From JBBSMX01 sp038232935 (GTDB lineage Bacteria > Bacteroidota > Rhodothermia > Rhodothermales > JANQRZ01), in the NCBI GenBank assembly GCA_038232935.1, contig JBBSMX010000103.1, forward strand, positions 1-15,240: a DNA stretch of 15,240 bases. Direction: 5' to 3'. This document shows, in pieces, positions 12,264 to 15,240 of this stretch; position 1 is the first letter of the stretch, and every line of letters begins with the position of its first letter. The notes beneath the pieces are model-generated. The model saw only the letters and a program-made list of their open reading frames with translations. It was not told the DNA's origin and ran no database searches. The translations under genes were made by a program, and so were the position numbers.

Positions 12264-14567
12264 GTGGCCAGCAAGACGGTGACGCCGATTCCGTTCTCGG
12301 CCGAGGTCGAGTTGACGACGACGGAGCCGGTGACGGGGACGTACGAAGTCGCGCCCGCGAGTTTTCAGGTGCGGATGCTCCGCGACGCCGCGACCTCGCC
12401 CGACGGCCGGACCTTCGCCTTCCACGCCGTCGGCGATCTGTGGACCGTCGCGGGGCTGGGTGGCACACCGCAGCGCCTCGCAACGGACGATGCCTTCGCC
12501 TATGACCCCGCATTTTCGCCGGACGGCCGCCGCCTCGTCTACACGACGTGGAGCGACGACACGTACGGGCACATCGAAGTCCGCGAGTTGGATTCGGGCG
12601 CGACGCGGCGGCTGACCGAGCGGCCCGGCCACTACGCCACGCCGCGCTTCTCGCCGGACGGCCAGCGGATCGTCTTCGCCCGCGAAGGGGGCAACGGACT
12701 GCGCGGCTCGCTCTACGGCGTCGAGCCCGGCCTCTACTGGATCGACGCCAAGCCTGCCCCCGCGGAGGCGGGGGGCGGCCCGATGACGCTCGTCACGGAC
12801 GACGGCCGCGAGCCCCGCTTCTCCGCCGACGGCGAGCGCGTCTATTTCCTCAGCGGTGGCGGGCTGGAGAAGGCGTACAAAAGCGTCCGCCTCGACGGCG
12901 GCGACGAGCGCACGCACTTCACGCTGAAGTACCCGACCGACATCGTGCCGAGCCCGGACGGCGCGTGGGTCGCGTTCACCGAGGCGTTCAACGTTTACGT
13001 CGCGCCGTTCCCCAAGACGGGCGGCGCCATCGACCTGAACAAAGACACCAAGGCGATCCCTGTCACGCGCCTCAGCCGCGATGCCGGGACCGACCTCCCC
13101 TGGGTCGGCAACGACCGCGTGCGCTGGTTGATCGGGCCCGAGGTCTACACGCGCTCGCTCGACGAGGCGTTCGCCTTCCGTGCCGACGCGCCGGACGACC
13201 TGCCCAAGCCGGACTCCGTCGGGACCGAGATCGAACTGATGATGCCGTTCGACGCGCCGAGCGGGAGTGTGGCGTTCGTCGGCGCCCGCGTTATCACGAT
13301 GGACGGCGATGAGGTGATCGAGGACGGGACCGTGCTCGTCGAGGGCAATCGGATCGCGGCGGTGGGCCCGCGCGCGGACGTGGACGTGCCCGCCGGGGCG
13401 ACGGTGATCGACGCCGCCGGCCACACGATCATGCCGGGGCTCGTGGACGTGCACGCGCACGCGGGCCACTTCTACGACGGCGCGCTGCCCGAGGCGAACT
13501 GGGCGTACTACGCCAACCTCGCCTTCGGCGTCACGACGATGCACGACCCGTCGGCGACGACCGAAACCGTCTTCAGCCTCGCCGAACTCGTCAAGGCCGG
13601 TGAGGTCGTCGGCCCACGCGTGTACTCGACCGGGACGATCCTCTACGGCGCCGACAGCGATTTCCGTGCGACCGTCAACTCGCTCGATGACGCGCGCAGC
13701 CACCTCCGCCGAATGAAAGCCGTCGGGGCGCACTCGGTCAAGAGCTACAACCAGCCGCGCCGCGATCAGCGCCAGCAAGTGCTACAAGCTGTGCGCGAAC
13801 TGAACATGCTCGTGGTGCCCGAGGGCGGCTCGACGTTCCACCATAACCTGAACCAGATCGTCGACGGCCACACCGGGATCGAGCACGCGATGCCCGTCGC
13901 GCCGCTCTACAACGACGTGCTGACGCTCTGGGGCGAGAGCGGCGTGGCGTATACGCCCACGCTCGTCGTCGGCTACGGCGGGCTGTGGGGCGAGAACTAC
14001 TGGTACGCGACCGAGAACGTGTGGGAGGACGAGCGCCTGCTCACGTTCACCCCGCGCGGTACGGTCGACGCCCGTTCGCGCCGCCGCACCCTCGTCCCCG
14101 ACAGCGAGTACTGGCACAAGACGCTCGCCGCGTCCGCGAAGGACCTCAGTGACCGCGGCGTCGGCGTCAACCTCGGCGCGCACGGGCAGATGCAGGGCGT
14201 CGCGGCGCACTGGGAGCTGTGGATGTTCGGGCAGGGCAGGATGACGCCGCTCGAAGCGATCCGCGCGGCCACCCTCAACGGCGCGCGCTACGTCGGGCTC
14301 GACAGCGACATCGGCTCCATCGAGGAAGGCAAACTCGCTGACCTCGTCGTCCTCACTGCAAACCCCCTGGATGATCTCCGCCACACCCGCGACATCCGCT
14401 ACACCGTCGCCAACGGCCGGGTGTACGACGCCGCGACGATGGACCAGGTGTGGCCCACGGCCACGCCGCGCCCGCCGCTCTGGTTCGAGCGCGAGGGCGC
14501 GAGCGACGCCTCGGTCTGGCGCGACGGGGACACGCACGCCTTCGGCTGCTCGTGCGGCACGCACTAA
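12264..14567 (+). CDS. C-terminal fragment: remaining propeller plus amidohydrolase domain
   Basis: Same frame as the N-terminal half. GTG 12264 is only the first possible restart and probably not a true one; homology begins right after the TGA. Propeller blades continue (ATSPDGRTFAFHAVG, FSPDGRRLVYTT, FSPDGQRIVFAREGG) to about 13,240. The amidohydrolase domain follows: SVAFVGARVITMDGDEV, GLVDVHAHAGH (first metal-binding histidines at about 13452-13460), SVKSYNQPRR with a candidate metal-bridging lysine, DGHTGIEH, LGAHGQMQGVAAHWE and a closing IEEGKLADLVVL. The active-site residues are intact, but without a signal peptide this half would not be exported. Confidence 0.7.
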   Translation: MASKTVTPIPFSAEVELTTTEPVTGTYEVAPASFQVRMLRDAATSPDGRTFAFHAVGDLWTVAGLGGTPQRLATDDAFAYDPAFSPDGRRLVYTTWSDDTYGHIEVRELDSGATRRLTERPGHYATPRFSPDGQRIVFAREGGNGLRGSLYGVEPGLYWIDAKPAPAEAGGGPMTLVTDDGREPRFSADGERVYFLSGGGLEKAYKSVRLDGGDERTHFTLKYPTDIVPSPDGAWVAFTEAFNVYVAPFPKTGGAIDLNKDTKAIPVTRLSRDAGTDLPWVGNDRVRWLIGPEVYTRSLDEAFAFRADAPDDLPKPDSVGTEIELMMPFDAPSGSVAFVGARVITMDGDEVIEDGTVLVEGNRIAAVGPRADVDVPAGATVIDAAGHTIMPGLVDVHAHAGHFYDGALPEANWAYYANLAFGVTTMHDPSATTETVFSLAELVKAGEVVGPRVYSTGTILYGADSDFRATVNSLDDARSHLRRMKAVGAHSVKSYNQPRRDQRQQVLQAVRELNMLVVPEGGSTFHHNLNQIVDGHTGIEHAMPVAPLYNDVLTLWGESGVAYTPTLVVGYGGLWGENYWYATENVWEDERLLTFTPRGTVDARSRRRTLVPDSEYWHKTLAASAKDLSDRGVGVNLGAHGQMQGVAAHWELWMFGQGRMTPLEAIRAATLNGARYVGLDSDIGSIEEGKLADLVVLTANPLDDLRHTRDIRYTVANGRVYDAATMDQVWPTATPRPPLWFEREGASDASVWRDGDTHAFGCSCGTH

Positions 14568-14572
14568 CCGCC

Positions 14573-14965
14573 ATGATCCTCCGCCGCGTCATAGAGCACG
14601 TCCGCAACCAGGAATGGACCGCCATCGGCATCGACTTCCTGATCGTCGTGGTCGGCGTCTTCATCGGCATCCAGTTCTCGAACTGGAACGCGGCACGGGC
14701 CGATCAGGTGAGAATCGAGGTCCTTTTACAGGACACCGCGAAAGATCTTCGTGCCGATATCGTCGAGTTGGAAGGCGTGCTGGAATTAACCGAGTCGCGA
14801 ACCGAATCCGGCGATAGGCCACGCCCGCTCGCGACGCGGTCCACGAACGTCGTGTACACCTCCTCCGTGGTCCGCTCGGAAGGCTCGAACTCGCGGGCGA
14901 GTTCGGGAACGGAGCGGTCGGCCATGAGCGCTGCTGCCCGCGGTTTGCCTTTTGAATCTGCGTGA
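14573..14965 (+). pseudogene. Truncated DUF6090-like small membrane protein gene
   Basis: The ATG lies 5 bp after the amidohydrolase stop. MILRRVIEHVRNQEWTAIG leads into one membrane segment (IDFLIVVVGVFIGIQFSNWN), a pattern typical of DUF6090-like proteins of Bacteroidota and relatives. These normally run on as a periplasmic helical domain. Here the helical part lasts only to about LELTESRTES. The frame then crosses into DNA that reads sensibly only on the other strand (the S49-like fragment) and ends in low-complexity Ser/Arg residues. The 130-residue product is therefore probably a chimera. Function of the family is unknown. Confidence 0.6.
14797..14925 (-). pseudogene. Fragment resembling S49 peptidase SppA, antisense
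   Basis: Read on the minus strand this piece gives EEVYTTFVDRVASGRGLSPDSV. It closely resembles the conserved YxxFVxxVAxGRGLSxDxV helix of signal peptide peptidase A (S49 family), which normally leads into AxGRVWTG. Here that continuation is missing and the frame runs antisense into the DUF6090-like gene at about 14797-14805. No catalytic serine or lysine region is present, so it is a dead fragment. The identification rests on one motif. Confidence 0.5.
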
Positions 14966-14997
14966 CCATATTCTGCACTCCGGCTAACAGCTCGCAT

Positions 14998-15032
14998 CCC
15001 TAATCTCGAGAGCGCAGCTATTCCCTAATCTC
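14998..15032. repeat. 10-bp direct repeat CCCTAATCTC
   Basis: Two exact copies, 14998-15007 and 15023-15032, 25 bp apart start to start, in an AT-richer stretch without genes between the truncated gene and the insertion sequence. Function unknown; the repeat could be a binding site or chance. Confidence 0.5.
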
Positions 15033-15084
15033 ACCTTCTGAGGAATGAGTAAGCGAAGCAAGGCGACAGTAAAGCAATATCTTA

Positions 15085-15240
15085 ACCCAAGTTGTGTGGT
15101 ATGCCTTGCCGCCCACCGGGCGGGTGTCGTAGTTCAGGAGAACCCCTTCTTCTGAGCACCAACACCCCAACCCCGATGGACGAGCAAGTCATCGCAATCT
15201 ACTGCCTCACCGACGACTTCCTCCACGACCTCCGCCACGC
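15085..15240 (+). mobile_element. Left end of an IS982-like insertion sequence (partial)
   Basis: The boundary is inferred at ACCCAAGTTGTGTGG, since IS982-type elements usually begin with ACC about 60-100 bp before the transposase. The leader contains a perfect hairpin CCGCCC-ACC-GGGCGG (15109-15123), which could limit read-through into the transposase. The right end and any target duplication are outside the window. Confidence 0.5.
15176..15240 (+). CDS. Transposase, IS982-like (N-terminus only)
   Basis: The visible residues are MDEQVIAIYCLTDDFLHDLRH. This matches the start of IS982-type DDE transposases, which typically open with a short IxxIYCxxDDFL segment before a conserved SDAEVMTTA block; that block would lie beyond the window. 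Partial at the window edge, so intactness cannot be judged. IS5-like relatives are the main alternative. Confidence 0.6.
   Translation, partial: MDEQVIAIYCLTDDFLHDLRH

Larger units (their letters stand above)
11292..14567 (+). pseudogene. TolB-like propeller/amidohydrolase gene split by an in-frame TGA
   Basis: Without the TGA at 12171-12173 the frame would encode 1,091 residues. These are a signal peptide (MLARSLGLALLAVSLALPAIAQ), about 650 residues of TolB/WD40-like propeller repeats (FSPDGRHLAFTSDRAGG, FSPDGRRLVYTTW and others) and a C-terminal amidohydrolase with metal motifs. The family is a secreted metal-dependent hydrolase, possibly a peptidase-like enzyme of unknown substrate. The sequence around the stop reads QQET-stop-AIFGVYPAFDWTPDG. 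Relatives, as I recall them, have a tryptophan here, so TGG to TGA is the simplest change. The rest of the frame is intact with no second lesion. Alternatives are a sequencing error or readthrough. Confidence 0.75.

Noticed and set aside
12264..12266. GTG as a true start of a separate amidohydrolase gene
   Set aside because: Family-like sequence continues in frame upstream of it up to the TGA, there is no signal peptide, and it would begin in mid-propeller.
10953..13778. Very long open minus-strand frame (about 940 codons) opposite the propeller/amidohydrolase gene
   Set aside because: It is the antisense shadow of a GC-rich gene: composition is Arg/Val/Ala-rich without recognisable motifs, while the plus strand shows clear domain motifs.
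14704..14997. A real 97-codon minus-strand gene containing the S49-like motif
   Set aside because: Similarity is confined to about 40 residues; the rest is antisense of the DUF6090-like gene and lacks catalytic regions, so I treat it as a fragment.

Overview
The window looks like a GC-rich chromosomal segment of a Bacteroidota-type bacterium, most likely a Rhodothermia relative. The reasons are an Lnb/DUF4105 membrane protein typical of Bacteroidota, few Shine-Dalgarno sequences, a TATCTTTC promoter-like octamer close to TAnnTTTG, and codon use strongly biased to G/C at third positions. The taxonomic call is inference. Two parts of the window are visibly poorer in GC: about 9,840-11,250 and the right end after about 14,700.

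Left block, minus strand (1-5417): three tightly packed genes read leftwards. They are an Lnb-like probable lipoprotein N-acyltransferase (14 bp before the next gene), a GabD2-type succinate-semialdehyde dehydrogenase, and a CHAT protease-NTPase protein whose ATG lies 1 bp after the dehydrogenase stop. The CHAT stop overlaps (ATGA) the start of another gene that leaves the window. CHAT-STAND proteins are often signalling or defence switches, so the coupled partner outside the window matters.

Middle block, plus strand (5524-9723): mostly housekeeping. It holds endonuclease III with an extra C-terminal segment, an MscL channel with a C-terminal zinc-ribbon, cofactor-independent phosphoglycerate mutase directly behind it, a general-stress-type flavin-binding split-barrel protein, and a DUF3833-like lipoprotein. 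The last 38 codons of the split-barrel gene reappear as a diverged, broken copy just after the lipoprotein, so the lipoprotein sits between two imperfect direct repeats.

Accessory insert (9902-10827): this has the anatomy of a single integron gene cassette. It starts with TTAGGC and carries one gene with a GGAG ribosome site close to the boundary. That gene's stop codon lies inside the R'' box of a 71-nt attC. The attC has paired L boxes with one extrahelical base. The cargo is a DUF6602-like protein with a PD-(D/E)XK-type nuclease signature. No integrase is in the window, and the inferred empty site (GTTAT) fits the consensus for secondary-site integration. A strong 14-bp-stem terminator follows.

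Right block, plus strand (11292-15240): a secreted TolB-like beta-propeller/amidohydrolase gene is split by one in-frame TGA that appears to replace a tryptophan codon. Behind it lies a truncated small membrane-protein gene. Its 3' part is replaced by an antisense fragment resembling S49 peptidase SppA. Next come a short AT-richer stretch and the left end of an IS982-like insertion sequence. This end looks like a rearrangement scar.
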